Shown in pieces: positions 43,548-51,993 of a stretch of 64,000 nucleotides of DNA. Under the pieces are notes generated by a model that saw only the letters and a list, made by a program, of their open reading frames with translations, was not told the DNA's origin and searched no databases. Origin of the DNA: Thalassovita mediterranea. Its GTDB lineage: Bacteria > Pseudomonadota > Alphaproteobacteria > Rhodobacterales > Rhodobacteraceae. The stretch covers positions 310,001 to 374,000 of the forward strand of contig NZ_CYSF01000006.1 in assembly GCF_001458435.1 (NCBI RefSeq), read 5' to 3'. The translations under genes and the position numbers were made by a program. Each line of letters begins with the position of its first letter. Positions within the stretch are counted from its first letter, which is position 1.

Positions 43548-44102
43548 TCAATCGGTTTGGCGTTTGTATTTCGCGCCGCGATCCTTGTGGTCGGGTTTGC
43601 GCTTTTTCAACGCATCTTCCAGCCGATCTGCATAAGCGGCACGGTCTGCCGCCGTCATGCCTGACAGGTGTTTGACCAGCAGCATCTGTCCCAGTTCGGC
43701 GCGGGCATGGCCAAATTCGATCTGACGCCCCAGCGCCGAAGCCAGCGCATCAGTATCAAGCGGGTCGGCACGCAACAGGGCCAGAACTTGTGCATGGGTC
43801 CGCCGCATTTCAGCCCGGCTGGGCATTTGTACGCTCTGCTTGCGCATATCGCGCCAGATCGAACGGCGATCCTCTGGGGCAAGAGCACGCGTATAAGCCC
43901 CTGCAATTTGATCCGTTCGTGCCGGACGTTTGTCACTGTCGGGTCCGCCAAAGCGGAAATAGGCCCCTGCGACCATACCCAAAACTGCGAGGTTCAGGGC
44001 CAGCGACAGCAACAACAGCCCGCGCACCCACGGTTTCATTGCGGCCTGTCTGGCCGTTTTCTGCTGGGGGGCGTTCGGGGTCATGTTTGGATCCTGTGAC
44101 AT
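43548..44102 (-). CDS. Periplasmic heavy-metal-sensor-like membrane protein
   Basis: A 184-residue single-pass protein. One membrane helix (GLLLLSLALNLAVLGMVAGA) is followed by a periplasmic helical domain of about 120 residues with EDRRSIWRDMRKQSVQMPSR, the pattern of the heavy-metal resistance/CnrR-like group related to CpxP/ZraP. The usual metal-binding His/Met cluster is not obvious. ATG at MSQDPNM is preferred because AAAGGCGAA sits before it; a GTG 15 bases upstream is in frame. It is the last gene of the EF-hand/ECF sigma cluster and probably senses envelope or metal state. Confidence 0.8.
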   Translation of the reverse strand: MSQDPNMTPNAPQQKTARQAAMKPWVRGLLLLSLALNLAVLGMVAGAYFRFGGPDSDKRPARTDQIAGAYTRALAPEDRRSIWRDMRKQSVQMPSRAEMRRTHAQVLALLRADPLDTDALASALGRQIEFGHARAELGQMLLVKHLSGMTAADRAAYADRLEDALKKRKPDHKDRGAKYKRQTD

Positions 44103-44117
44103 CAGTTCGCCTTTCAC

Positions 44118-44582
44118 TCAGCCTTCGAAAAAGGTGCTGTCGATTTCCGCCGAAAATCCCGGCAACACATCCACCAGATAATCGTCACTGTCCAGTGCCA
44201 GAACAGTTGCAGCACTGTCGCTCAACAGGCTGGGCGGGTTCATCCCGATCCAGATCCCGGCAACTGAAGCCGACACCAACCCCGCCATTGCCGGCCAACC
44301 GCCCAGCGCTGCCAAAGCGTTGCGCCAGAAGGCAGGTTGCAACGGGTGCGGTGCGCGCGGGGCGATGACCTCAGCCGCTGGCACCTGTGGCACAGCTTGC
44401 ACCGCTAAGGCATCAGACATAACGCGATCCATCAGCCCCATACTGGGCTGGAACGCATCGTCAGCACCGACGGTGCCGCGCGCCAGCGCAAACAGATCAT
44501 CCAGCGCGGCCAGTTCATCGGATTGCAGATCATCAAGCGGAAGATCGCCCTGCCCGCCGTTTTGCAAACTGTTCTTATCCAT
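44118..44582 (-). CDS. Putative anti-sigma-factor-like single-pass protein
   Basis: A 154-residue protein with an acidic N-terminus (LPLDDLQSDELAALDDLFAL) that could bind a sigma factor. One membrane segment follows (LGGWPAMAGLVSASVAGIWIG) and a short periplasmic tail ends in an acidic LPGFSAEIDSTFF motif. It overlaps the last eight bases of the ECF sigma gene, so the two are translationally coupled, the usual place for an anti-sigma factor. No known anti-sigma signature (zinc motif, ChrR, NrsF) is seen. The role is inferred from context. Confidence 0.7.
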   Translation of the reverse strand: MDKNSLQNGGQGDLPLDDLQSDELAALDDLFALARGTVGADDAFQPSMGLMDRVMSDALAVQAVPQVPAAEVIAPRAPHPLQPAFWRNALAALGGWPAMAGLVSASVAGIWIGMNPPSLLSDSAATVLALDSDDYLVDVLPGFSAEIDSTFFEG

Positions 44583-45159
44583 CGCTATACCCCAAATCCT
44601 CGCGCCGACCGGCGAGAGCCGCTGCCAGCGCGCGTTTGCCCCGTGCGGTCAAACTTTCGACTGCCTCGGTGCTAATGTCCATGATGGCGGCAATCTCGGG
44701 ATTTGCCAGCCCCTCAATATGGCGCAGTGTCACCGCCTGACGCTGCCGGTCCGGCAATGTGTCCAGTGCGCGATAAAGCGCGTCCAGACGGGCACGATCC
44801 TGCATTCCGTCAGCGACACTGGCGCTGTCATCAGCAGGTTCCGGAATAGCATCGATCCCAACACTGGGACGGCGCCGCAAACGATCCGTACACAGATTTG
44901 CCACCACGCGATATAGCCAGGTTGTTACCTTGGCCTCGCCTTGTCGCCAGTCCGGGGCGATTTTCCACAAACGCATCATCGCGTCCTGCGCGACATCTTC
45001 TGCCTCGGCACGATTGCCCAACATGCGCATCGCCTGTGCAAAAACACGCGGGGTCAGCCGCAGGTTCAGCGCCCGCGCAGCTGCCGCATCGCCATTGGCA
45101 AACAACACCAATAGCGCGTCATCAGGGATCTCACTCAATGTGTCGAGGGCCATATCCAT
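44575..45159 (-). CDS. ECF-type RNA polymerase sigma factor
   Basis: A 194-residue sigma-70 family member with region 2 (RMLGNRAEAEDVAQDAMMRL and TWLYRVVANLCTDRLRRR) and region 4 (LDTLPDRQRQAVTLRHIEGL, then NPEIAAIMDISTEAVESLTARGK). Regions 1 and 3 are absent, as in ECF (group 4) sigmas. It is coupled to a membrane-anchored acidic protein downstream and preceded by an EF-hand gene. Targets may include its own cluster; I could not identify a convincing promoter. The start is the first of two ATGs two codons apart. Confidence 0.92.
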   Translation of the reverse strand: MDMALDTLSEIPDDALLVLFANGDAAAARALNLRLTPRVFAQAMRMLGNRAEAEDVAQDAMMRLWKIAPDWRQGEAKVTTWLYRVVANLCTDRLRRRPSVGIDAIPEPADDSASVADGMQDRARLDALYRALDTLPDRQRQAVTLRHIEGLANPEIAAIMDISTEAVESLTARGKRALAAALAGRREDLGYSDG

Positions 45160-45300
45160 ACCGACTTAGGCGTAACCTGTTCCAACAAGCAGGGCAATTG
45201 CCCCGAGCCGCATATTCCCCTCTACGCGCCGATCCCGAAGGATCGACGCTGAGGCGGGACGCTGGGCACTGCTTGGGGACGCAACTGCCACAGTGACAGA

Positions 45301-45837
45301 TCAGTTCTGATCCTGACCACCGCCATTTTCACCACGCTGGCCGTGCTTGCCGCCCATGCGCTTCTTGCCAAAACGCTCTTTCATTGCCGCGAACTCTTCT
45401 TCGCTCAGCGCACCATCTTCGTTCTGGTCCAGTTTGGCGAAGAGCCGACCCTTGCGGTCATTGTTGCCGTTACCGCCTTGCATTTCTTCGGCGCTCAACA
45501 GGCCGTCGCCGTTGGTGTCACGCTTTTCGATCATCTTGGTAACACGCCGCTGCATCCGCTCGGCGCGTTCACCCTCGGCCTTGGCCAGCATTTCCTCAAC
45601 ACTCAAGGCGCCATCGCCATCGGTATCAGCCGCAGCGAAGCGCTTGGCCGCTTCTGCCTGCATGGCGCTGTGCATTTCATCCTGCGTAAGCAGCCCGTCA
45701 CCATCCAGATCCAACGCGCTGAACTCCAGCATTGGGCCCTTATGGCCACCTTTGCCTGGCCCCATCGCCGAAGCGGTCACTGCGGTGCCTGCAATGGCAA
45801 AAATGGTCAGGCCAGCGATCAATGCGGTGCGTTTCAT
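45301..45837 (-). CDS. Periplasmic four-EF-hand calcium-binding protein
   Basis: A 178-residue exported protein. A signal peptide ends in AVTASA. Four EF-hand loops follow: DLDGDGLLTQDE (43-54), DTDGDGALSVEE (71-82), DTNGDGLLSAEE (107-118) and DQNEDGALSEEE (137-148). All keep position-1 Asp and position-12 Glu, but the last has Glu in place of the loop Gly-preceding Asp/Asn pattern. The C-terminus is Gly/Lys/His-rich. AAGGA before ATG decides the start. It heads the minus-strand cluster with the ECF sigma, 141 bases upstream of it. Confidence 0.9.
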   Translation of the reverse strand: MKRTALIAGLTIFAIAGTAVTASAMGPGKGGHKGPMLEFSALDLDGDGLLTQDEMHSAMQAEAAKRFAAADTDGDGALSVEEMLAKAEGERAERMQRRVTKMIEKRDTNGDGLLSAEEMQGGNGNNDRKGRLFAKLDQNEDGALSEEEFAAMKERFGKKRMGGKHGQRGENGGGQDQN

Positions 45838-46126
45838 GGTGTGTTTCCTTTTCATCTGACGTTTGGGCCAGTCGTGGCCCGGGGAGGTTTTCACCGGTGT
45901 TTCATCCGGTTTGTGCAGACTGATACGCACCGCCAGAAAACTTCCGTCGCAGAAAAATGAAAAAGTTTTTCCCCGCCTCTTCGGCCCGTCGATCAACAGC
46001 GTTCCCCGATTAAAGATGCACATAAGACAAGCCTTTTGCGACAACACGACGCGGCGACATTTAGAGGGGTTTCATCTTATCTGTTTTGCTTCATTCTGTT
46101 CGGATCAATTTGTTAAGAGAGCCACG

Positions 46127-46513
46127 ATGACCGACGTCACCCTCGCCGAAGAGCGCCCGACCAAACCCGCCATCCTGCGCGGCTGGCGCCGCAAGTGCCC
46201 CAATTGCGGCACAGGCCCGATGCTGAAGAGCTATCTGAAGGTGCGCGACACCTGCCCGGTCTGCCGCGAAGAACTGCACCATCACCGTGCCGATGATGGT
46301 CCTGCCTACCTGACCATTCTGGTGGTTGGTCACCTGCTGGCCCCGCTGCTGCATGTCGTGTTTGAAACTTGGCGTCCCTCGCCAATTGTGATGATCGAAA
46401 TCTTCGGTGTTGGCACGGTGGTGCTATCGCTCTACCTTCTGCCCAGACTGAAGGGCGCGATGATCGGGTATCAATGGGCGCGGCGCATGTACGGGTTCGG
46501 CAAAACCGGCTAA
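46127..46513 (+). CDS. DUF983 zinc-ribbon membrane protein
   Basis: A 128-residue protein. A zinc-ribbon pair CPNCGTGPML and CPVCREEL (CxxC twice) near the N-terminus is followed by two membrane helices (YLTILVVGHLLAPLLHVVF and MIEIFGVGTVVLSLYLLP) and the basic RLKGAMIGYQWARRMYGF tail, which together define DUF983. Function is unknown. AAGAGAG lies before the ATG. The Nudix gene follows after a hairpin. Confidence 0.9.
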   Translation: MTDVTLAEERPTKPAILRGWRRKCPNCGTGPMLKSYLKVRDTCPVCREELHHHRADDGPAYLTILVVGHLLAPLLHVVFETWRPSPIVMIEIFGVGTVVLSLYLLPRLKGAMIGYQWARRMYGFGKTG

Positions 46514-46524
46514 TCCCTTCGGCA

Positions 46525-46549
46525 TCGACCTGACACTGTGTCAGGTCGA
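46525..46549 (+). repeat. Perfect 12-bp hairpin between DUF983 and Nudix genes
   Basis: TCGACCTGACAC-T-GTGTCAGGTCGA is a perfect inverted repeat with a 1-base centre, 11 bases after the DUF983 stop. No T-run follows, so it may stabilise mRNA or bind a protein rather than terminate. Confidence 0.6.
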
Positions 46550-46580
46550 AACGCGCGGCAGAGAGAAGGCAGGGAACGGC

Positions 46581-47300
46581 ATGACGACAAACGGCGTGGA
46601 CAAAACGGCAATTCGCGACGCGGCCACCATCATTGTGGTGCGCAACCGTCATACAGATCCCCAAATCCTGATGGGCCAACGTGGCGCCAAGGCTGCATTT
46701 TTCCCAAACAAGTTTGTCTTTCCCGGCGGCGCCGTTGATGCCGCCGACGCAGACGTGCCGCTGCTCACCGCCCTGCCAGAAGTTTGCCGCGCCCGCCTAC
46801 TGGAAGATGCGCCGCGCGATATGTCAAACGCCCTGGCGGCGGCGGCAATTCGTGAGTTGTGGGAAGAAACCGGTCTGATTTTGGGCAAACCCGGCGACTG
46901 GCCCGATGCCCCTGAGGATTGGGCTGGTTTCGCCGCCCAAGGGTACCGCCCCGACGCGGCAGCGCTGCAGTTTGTGTTCCGCGCCATCACCCCCACTGGC
47001 CGCCCGCGCCGGTTTGATGCGCGGTTCTTCCTGTTAGATGCCGATCACATTGTCAGTGATCTGGACGATTTCAGCGCCGCCTGCGATGAGCTGTCCCACC
47101 TGCAATGGATCCCGCTGCCCAAAGTGCGCGAATTCGATCTGCCCTTCATCACCGAGGTGGTGCTGGCAGAGGTCGCCGCGCGCCTTGATCAGGCAGAACC
47201 GCCGGTCTCCGTTCCGTTCTATAAGAACGATGAGGAACAGAACCTTTTCCTACGGCTGAAAGGCGTTGGCCCGCTTACTGGGCCTACTTACAGGGACTGA
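46581..47300 (+). CDS. Nudix hydrolase
   Basis: A 239-residue Nudix-fold protein. The box is split by an insertion: FPGGAVDAADADVPLLTALP at about 50-70, then AAIRELWEETGLILG near 94-108, matching GX5EX7REUXEEXGU only if the long insert is allowed. This layout resembles NUDT19/RNA-pyrophosphate-like and CoA-pyrophosphatase-like members rather than MutT. The substrate is a nucleoside-diphosphate-linked compound, unspecified. Its end overlaps the convergent EamA gene by 13 bases. Confidence 0.88.
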   Translation: MTTNGVDKTAIRDAATIIVVRNRHTDPQILMGQRGAKAAFFPNKFVFPGGAVDAADADVPLLTALPEVCRARLLEDAPRDMSNALAAAAIRELWEETGLILGKPGDWPDAPEDWAGFAAQGYRPDAAALQFVFRAITPTGRPRRFDARFFLLDADHIVSDLDDFSAACDELSHLQWIPLPKVREFDLPFITEVVLAEVAARLDQAEPPVSVPFYKNDEEQNLFLRLKGVGPLTGPTYRD

Positions 47301-48184
47301 ACCAACGTCATAACGCTAAGGGTGATCAAAACCATCCCCCAGACCTCGTTCTTGGTCAGCTTTTCGCGGAACACCAGCGTGGAAACAAAGATGGAAAAGA
47401 TCACCTCTACCTGCCCCACGGCAAACACATAGGCCGCGTTCTGCAGGGTGAAGGCCCAGAACCAGCACAGTGATCCACCAAGGCCCGACAGCCCGACCCA
47501 GATCGCCTGCCGCCAACTGGCCAAAACACGCCCCACTTCGCCCGGTTCGCGCCAGCGCAGGAACAGCGACAGGCCAACCGCCTGCGAGGCGGTGACAAAC
47601 ATCAGCGACACCATCGCACGCAGCAGCGGATCCTCACTGCCCACCTCCAGCGTTGCACCACGATAACCCACGGCAGAGATGGCAAAGAACGCGCCTGACA
47701 ACAGGCCCAGCGCCGCACCTTTGTTAAGGAAACCGCCCTTACCCTCTGGCCGGCCAGAGAGCACCAGAACACCACCCAGCCCGACAAAGATCGCCGCCAA
47801 GCCCAGCATCGAAATACGATCGCCCAGTACGAGGAAGCCGACCAAAGCGGTTTGCACCACCTCGGTCTTTTTAAACGTGATCCCAACGGCAAAGTTTCGG
47901 TGATGAAACAGCGCCACCACACACCACGTCGCCAAGATCTGCGCCAATGCCCCCACCAGTGCGAAGGGCCAGAACATCGCGCCCAAGGCGGGGAAAGCCA
48001 CGCCTTGAACGCCCAGATAGCCCAGCGTCAGCGCTGCAACAAAAGGCGCGGCATAGACAAACCGCGCCAATGTCGCGCCGCCACTGGACAGGGTGCCCAT
48101 GGACAATAGCTTTTGCACCATGAAGCGCAGGGTCTGAAACCCTGCCGCCATCATGGCGATGAAGATCCACAAATGCGCGTCCAT
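47288..48184 (-). CDS. EamA/DMT-family transporter
   Basis: A 298-residue, ten-helix EamA protein. It starts MDAHLWIFIAMMAAGFQTLR, and the paired repeat motifs are FAVGITFKKTEVVQTALVGF and YVFAVGQVEVIFSIFVSTLVF. GGGGAGGGG before the ATG decides the start; a longer in-frame version is unsupported. It starts 23 bases after the aldo-keto reductase stop on the same strand, so the two are probably co-transcribed. Substrate unknown. Confidence 0.87.
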   Translation of the reverse strand: MDAHLWIFIAMMAAGFQTLRFMVQKLLSMGTLSSGGATLARFVYAAPFVAALTLGYLGVQGVAFPALGAMFWPFALVGALAQILATWCVVALFHHRNFAVGITFKKTEVVQTALVGFLVLGDRISMLGLAAIFVGLGGVLVLSGRPEGKGGFLNKGAALGLLSGAFFAISAVGYRGATLEVGSEDPLLRAMVSLMFVTASQAVGLSLFLRWREPGEVGRVLASWRQAIWVGLSGLGGSLCWFWAFTLQNAAYVFAVGQVEVIFSIFVSTLVFREKLTKNEVWGMVLITLSVMTLVQSL

Positions 48185-48206
48185 CGGCCCCTCCCCTAAC
48201 CGCAGC

Positions 48207-49253
48207 TTAGAACGGCAGCGGGTGCTGTTTGTGGATCTCGTCAATTGCGGCCATCACTTCATCCGACAGGACCAGATCCTTGCCTTCCAGAATGTGCTGC
48301 AACTGCGCCTCGGTGGTGGCACCGAAAATGACCGAACACATAAAGGGCCGCTGACGCGCCCAGGCCAGCGACATGTTGGCCAGATCCAGACCATGTTCCG
48401 CCGCCAGCGCCGCATAGGCATCCACGGCGGCAAAGGCGCGGTCTGTTTTCCGCGCGCCCAGATCACCGTTGATGTCCATGCGCGATCCTTTGGGGACAAC
48501 ACCGTTTTGATATTTGCCGGTCAGCAGACCCGCTGCCAGCGGCGAATAGCAGATCAGCCCCACGTCTTCGTTCACCGACACCTCGGCCAGATCGGTGTCA
48601 TACATCCGGCACAGCAGCGAATATTCATTCTGAATGGTCGCCACCCGCGGCAGATCCAGACGATCAGCAGCATTGACCCACTGGGTGGTGCCCCATGCGC
48701 TCTCATTCGACAGGCCGAAGTGACGGATATTGCCCTTCTCCACCTCACGCTGCAGCGCGCCCAGCGTATCCTCGATGTTCGCGACAGTGTCAGCGCGGTT
48801 CTGCGAAGAGGGATCGTAGTTCCAATGTTTGCGGAACATGTAGCTGCCGCGGTTGGGCCAATGGAACTGATAGAGGTCGATGCAATCGGTCTTCAGCCGT
48901 TTCAGCGATCCCTCAACAGTGGCAGGAATGCTGTCAGCGGTGATCGGCGCGCCATCACGTACCGCCATCAGGCCAGCGCCGGAATGTTTAGTCGCCAGCA
49001 CAAATTCATCACGGCGACCGGGGTTGGCGGCGATCCAGTTGCCGATGATTTCCTCGGTGCGGCCAATGGTTTCTTTGGCCACGGGGTTCACCGGGTACAT
49101 TTCGGCGGTGTCCATAAAGTTCAGCCCGTGATCCAGCGCCATTTCGATCTGACGGTGCCCCTCAGCCTCACTGGTCTGGGTGCCGAAGGTCATGGTGCCA
49201 AGGCACATATCGGTGACCATCACGCCGGTGCGGCCCATCTCTTTCTTTTGCAT
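48207..49253 (-). CDS. Aldo-keto reductase (Tas/YghZ-like)
   Basis: A 348-residue AKR-family (beta/alpha)8 barrel. The catalytic Asp-Tyr pair is in NFMDTAEMYPVNPVA, Lys lies in ATKHSG and His in YQFHWPN, forming the expected tetrad. NADPH-binding residues lie in the PLAAGLLTGKYQNG to FGATTEAQL part. The Tas-like loop WGTTQWVNAADRLDLP is present. The natural carbonyl substrate is unknown. It is followed on the same strand by an EamA gene and divergent from metG. Confidence 0.91.
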   Translation of the reverse strand: MQKKEMGRTGVMVTDMCLGTMTFGTQTSEAEGHRQIEMALDHGLNFMDTAEMYPVNPVAKETIGRTEEIIGNWIAANPGRRDEFVLATKHSGAGLMAVRDGAPITADSIPATVEGSLKRLKTDCIDLYQFHWPNRGSYMFRKHWNYDPSSQNRADTVANIEDTLGALQREVEKGNIRHFGLSNESAWGTTQWVNAADRLDLPRVATIQNEYSLLCRMYDTDLAEVSVNEDVGLICYSPLAAGLLTGKYQNGVVPKGSRMDINGDLGARKTDRAFAAVDAYAALAAEHGLDLANMSLAWARQRPFMCSVIFGATTEAQLQHILEGKDLVLSDEVMAAIDEIHKQHPLPF

Positions 49254-49464
49254 TGCCTGTTCCTAAAGTCGAATTTCCGTTGCCGCGACCATAGCGCCCC
49301 GCCCGCCCAGTGCCAGCCCCCAACGCCGCCAATACCTCAAGAAACCGTGACTGCCCGCAAAATGCCCACGGACCCTGCACAAATCACAAACCGCATCTAG
49401 CGGTGGCACAGGCCGCGCCCTTGCGCTAAAGGGGAGGACAACACGTATATCTGGACTTGGGTTT

Positions 49465-51177
49465 ATGGCACGGCATCTGATCACCTCGGCACTTCCCTAT
49501 ATCAACGGGATCAAACACCTCGGCAACCTTGTGGGCTCTCAGCTGCCTGCGGACCTGTTTGCGCGCTACCAGCGCGGTCGCGGCAATGAGGTGATGTTCA
49601 TCTGCGCCACCGACGAACACGGCACCCCCGCCGAACTGGCCGCCGCAAAGGCCGGTCAGGACGTCGCCAGCTACTGCGCCGAATTGCACGAAAAACAGGC
49701 AGAGATTGCAGCTGGTTTCGGCCTCAGCTTCGATCACTTTGGCCGTTCGTCGTCCGAGGAAAACAAACAGCTGACCCAGCATTTCGCCGGTGTGCTGGCC
49801 GACAAGGGCCTAATCCGTGAAGTGTCTGAAAACCAGATGTATTCCAACGCCGATGGCCGCTACCTGCCGGATCGCTATATCGAAGGCACCTGCCCCAACT
49901 GCGGGTTTGACAGCGCGCGTGGTGATCAGTGTGACAACTGCACCAAGCAGCTGGATCCGGTGGATCTGATCAATCCTTATTCGACCATCTCCGGCTCCAC
50001 CGATCTGGAAATGCGCGCGACCAAGCACCTTTACTTGGGTCAAAGCCAGATGAAGGACCAGTTGAACGACTGGATCGACAGCAAGAGTGACTGGCCGGTG
50101 CTGACCACCTCGATCGCCAAGAAGTGGCTGAACGATGGTGACGGACTGCAGGATCGCGGCATCACCCGTGATCTGGATTGGGGCGTACCTGTGAAACGCG
50201 GCGAACAGGACTGGGAAGGCATGGAAGGCAAGGTCTTCTACGTCTGGTTCGACGCGCCGATCGAATATATCGCCTGCGCGCAGGAATGGGTTGCTGCGGG
50301 CAAAGGCAGTGACTGGGAACGCTGGTGGCGCACCGACAAGGGCGCGGATGATGTGACCTACACGCAGTTCATGGGCAAGGATAACGTGCCCTTCCATACG
50401 CTATCGTTCCCGTCGACCATCCTTGGGTCCGGTGAGCCGTGGAAGCTGGTGGACTACATCAAGTCCTTCAACTACCTGAACTATGATGGCGGCCAATTCT
50501 CCACCTCGCGCGGTCGCGGCGTGTTCCAGGATCAGGCGCTGGCAATCCTGCCCGCCGACTACTGGCGCTGGTGGCTGTTGAGCCACGCACCGGAAAGTTC
50601 GGACAGCGAGTTCACCTGGGAAAACTTCCAACAGTCGGTGAACAAGGATCTGGCGGACGTTCTGGGCAACTTTGTCAGCCGGATCACCAAATTCTGCCGC
50701 TCGAAGTTCTCCGAGGCGGTTCCGGAAGGTGGCACCTTTGGCGAACAGGAACAGGCGCTGATTGCCGACCTGACATCCAAGGTGCGCGCCTATGAAGGCT
50801 TCATGGAGGATAAAGAGGTCCGCAAAGCTGCGCAGGAATTGCGCAGCATCTGGGTTGCGGGCAACGAATACCTGCAGGCAGCAGCGCCATGGTCGACCTT
50901 CAAGACCGATCCCGAACAGGCAGCGGCGCAGGTGCGTCTGGGTCTGAACTTGATCCGCCTCTACGCGGTTCTGTCAGCGCCGTTTATCCCCTTCACCTCT
51001 GCCAAGATGCTGGAGGCGATGGGCGCAAGCGATGACAGCTGGCCCGGCGATGTGGCCGAGGCATTGAGCGCCCTGCCCGCCGGTCACGCCTTCACCGTGC
51101 CGGATGTTCTGTTTGCCAAGATCAGCGATGAGCAGCGCGAAGAGTGGCAAGAGAAATTCTCTGGCACCCGCGACTGA
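49465..51177 (+). CDS. metG: Methionyl-tRNA synthetase
   Basis: A 570-residue class I synthetase. The HIGH-type motif is [10 protein letters not shown]. The connective zinc region has [17 protein letters not shown], four Cys. The KMSKS-type loop reads QFSTSRGRG, with Thr in place of the second Lys, a variant common in alphaproteobacteria. Recognition of the tRNA anticodon falls in the helical C-domain ([18 protein letters not shown]). No C-terminal EMAP-type tRNA-binding domain is present, so this is the short form. A good terminator follows at 51202-51230. Confidence 0.96.
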   Translation: MARHLITSALPYINGIKHLGNLVGSQLPADLFARYQRGRGNEVMFICATDEHGTPAELAAAKAGQDVASYCAELHEKQAEIAAGFGLSFDHFGRSSSEENKQLTQHFAGVLADKGLIREVSENQMYSNADGRYLPDRYIEGTCPNCGFDSARGDQCDNCTKQLDPVDLINPYSTISGSTDLEMRATKHLYLGQSQMKDQLNDWIDSKSDWPVLTTSIAKKWLNDGDGLQDRGITRDLDWGVPVKRGEQDWEGMEGKVFYVWFDAPIEYIACAQEWVAAGKGSDWERWWRTDKGADDVTYTQFMGKDNVPFHTLSFPSTILGSGEPWKLVDYIKSFNYLNYDGGQFSTSRGRGVFQDQALAILPADYWRWWLLSHAPESSDSEFTWENFQQSVNKDLADVLGNFVSRITKFCRSKFSEAVPEGGTFGEQEQALIADLTSKVRAYEGFMEDKEVRKAAQELRSIWVAGNEYLQAAAPWSTFKTDPEQAAAQVRLGLNLIRLYAVLSAPFIPFTSAKMLEAMGASDDSWPGDVAEALSALPAGHAFTVPDVLFAKISDEQREEWQEKFSGTRD

Positions 51178-51201
51178 GGCTTGCCTGAGAGAATGAAGAA
51201 A

Positions 51202-51230
51202 GCCCGCCGATTTGGCGGGCTTTTGTTTTT
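51202..51230 (+). terminator. Rho-independent terminator after metG
   Basis: AGCCCGCC-GATTT-GGCGGGCT is an 8-bp stem followed by TTTGTTTTT. Confidence 0.9.
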
Positions 51231-51274
51231 AGGCGCAACCTCTCAACCACTTAGCACGGGCGTCAGCCCGGGCC

Positions 51275-51396
51275 GCGCCCGACCCTCCCGCACGGGAGGG
51301 CGCGTTTGCGATGTCTTATATCACAATAAGGTCAGTCTGGTTTGAGCCGTCCCGCACAACACGATGGTTACATGCGCCCACCCGAGGGTCGGGCGC
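51275..51396. repeat. Separated 13-bp inverted repeat between metG and the PhnA-like gene
   Basis: GCGCCCGACCCTC (51275-51287) and GAGGGTCGGGCGC (51384-51396) are exact reverse complements 96 bases apart. A local hairpin CCCTCCCG-CA-CGGGAGGG lies at 51283-51300. The core resembles dispersed intergenic repeats in roseobacters. No gene is seen in between. Confidence 0.65.
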
Positions 51397-51411
51397 GACC
51401 CTCATCCGCAA

Positions 51412-51924
51412 TCAGCTCTTCTTCACAAACTGGGTCAGGATCACAATCCGCTGACCTTCGACACGGCCCTCAATATGCGTCTCGTTATCCGGCACGAGGG
51501 AGATGTTGCGCACAGCCGTGCCGCGTTTGGCGGTGAAGCCTGCGCCTTTCACCGGCAGATCCTTGATCAGAACCACGGTATCGCCCGCCGCCAGAACCGC
51601 GCCATTGCTGTCGCGGTGGATGACGTCTGGCGCTTCCTCCAGCCCAGCCTCTGCCCATACCAGAACATCTGGTTCCAGATAGGCAATATCCAACAGATCA
51701 CGTGCCCATGCGGCCTCTAGTCGGTTCAGTAGACGCCAAGCCAATACCTGCACCGCCGGTGTGGTGGACCAGATCGCGTCATTCAGACACTTCCAATGCG
51801 GCACGTCCTGTGGGCCATCCGTCAGGCCCTGCTGGCAGACATCACACAGCTGCACGCTGTCATCCCGCGGGGCAACGGGGATTGGGGCAACGGCACGGTC
51901 CGCACTACACAGATCACAGGTCAT
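51412..51924 (-). CDS. phnA: PhnA-like zinc-ribbon protein
   Basis: A 170-residue protein. It starts with a zinc-ribbon CDLCSADRA...CDVCQQG (two CxxC). The C-terminal SH3-like PhnA domain has LAAGDTVVLIKDLPVKGAGF and RGTAVRNISLVPDNETHIEG, the family signature. The name derives from E. coli phnA near the phosphonate operon, but the family is not required for phosphonate use and its function is unknown. AAAGGAT precedes the ATG. It stands next to the second ABC operon and is not clearly part of it. Confidence 0.88.
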   Translation of the reverse strand: MTCDLCSADRAVAPIPVAPRDDSVQLCDVCQQGLTDGPQDVPHWKCLNDAIWSTTPAVQVLAWRLLNRLEAAWARDLLDIAYLEPDVLVWAEAGLEEAPDVIHRDSNGAVLAAGDTVVLIKDLPVKGAGFTAKRGTAVRNISLVPDNETHIEGRVEGQRIVILTQFVKKS

Positions 51925-51993
51925 GGCATTTATCCTTTACTCAGTCATCGCGCAGCAATGCGCCGCGCGGTGACAAATGGCAAGGGCTTAGCT

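Noticed and set aside
45922-45945. Candidate ECF promoter GGAAGTT ... CGTATC upstream of the EF-hand gene
   Set aside because: The spacer of 11 bases is too short for ECF promoters (about 15-17), so it was not listed.
50461-50540. Possible damage of the metG KMSKS loop (QFSTSRGRG)
   Set aside because: The Thr variant is familiar in alphaproteobacterial MetG, and all other motifs are intact, so the gene is not considered defective.
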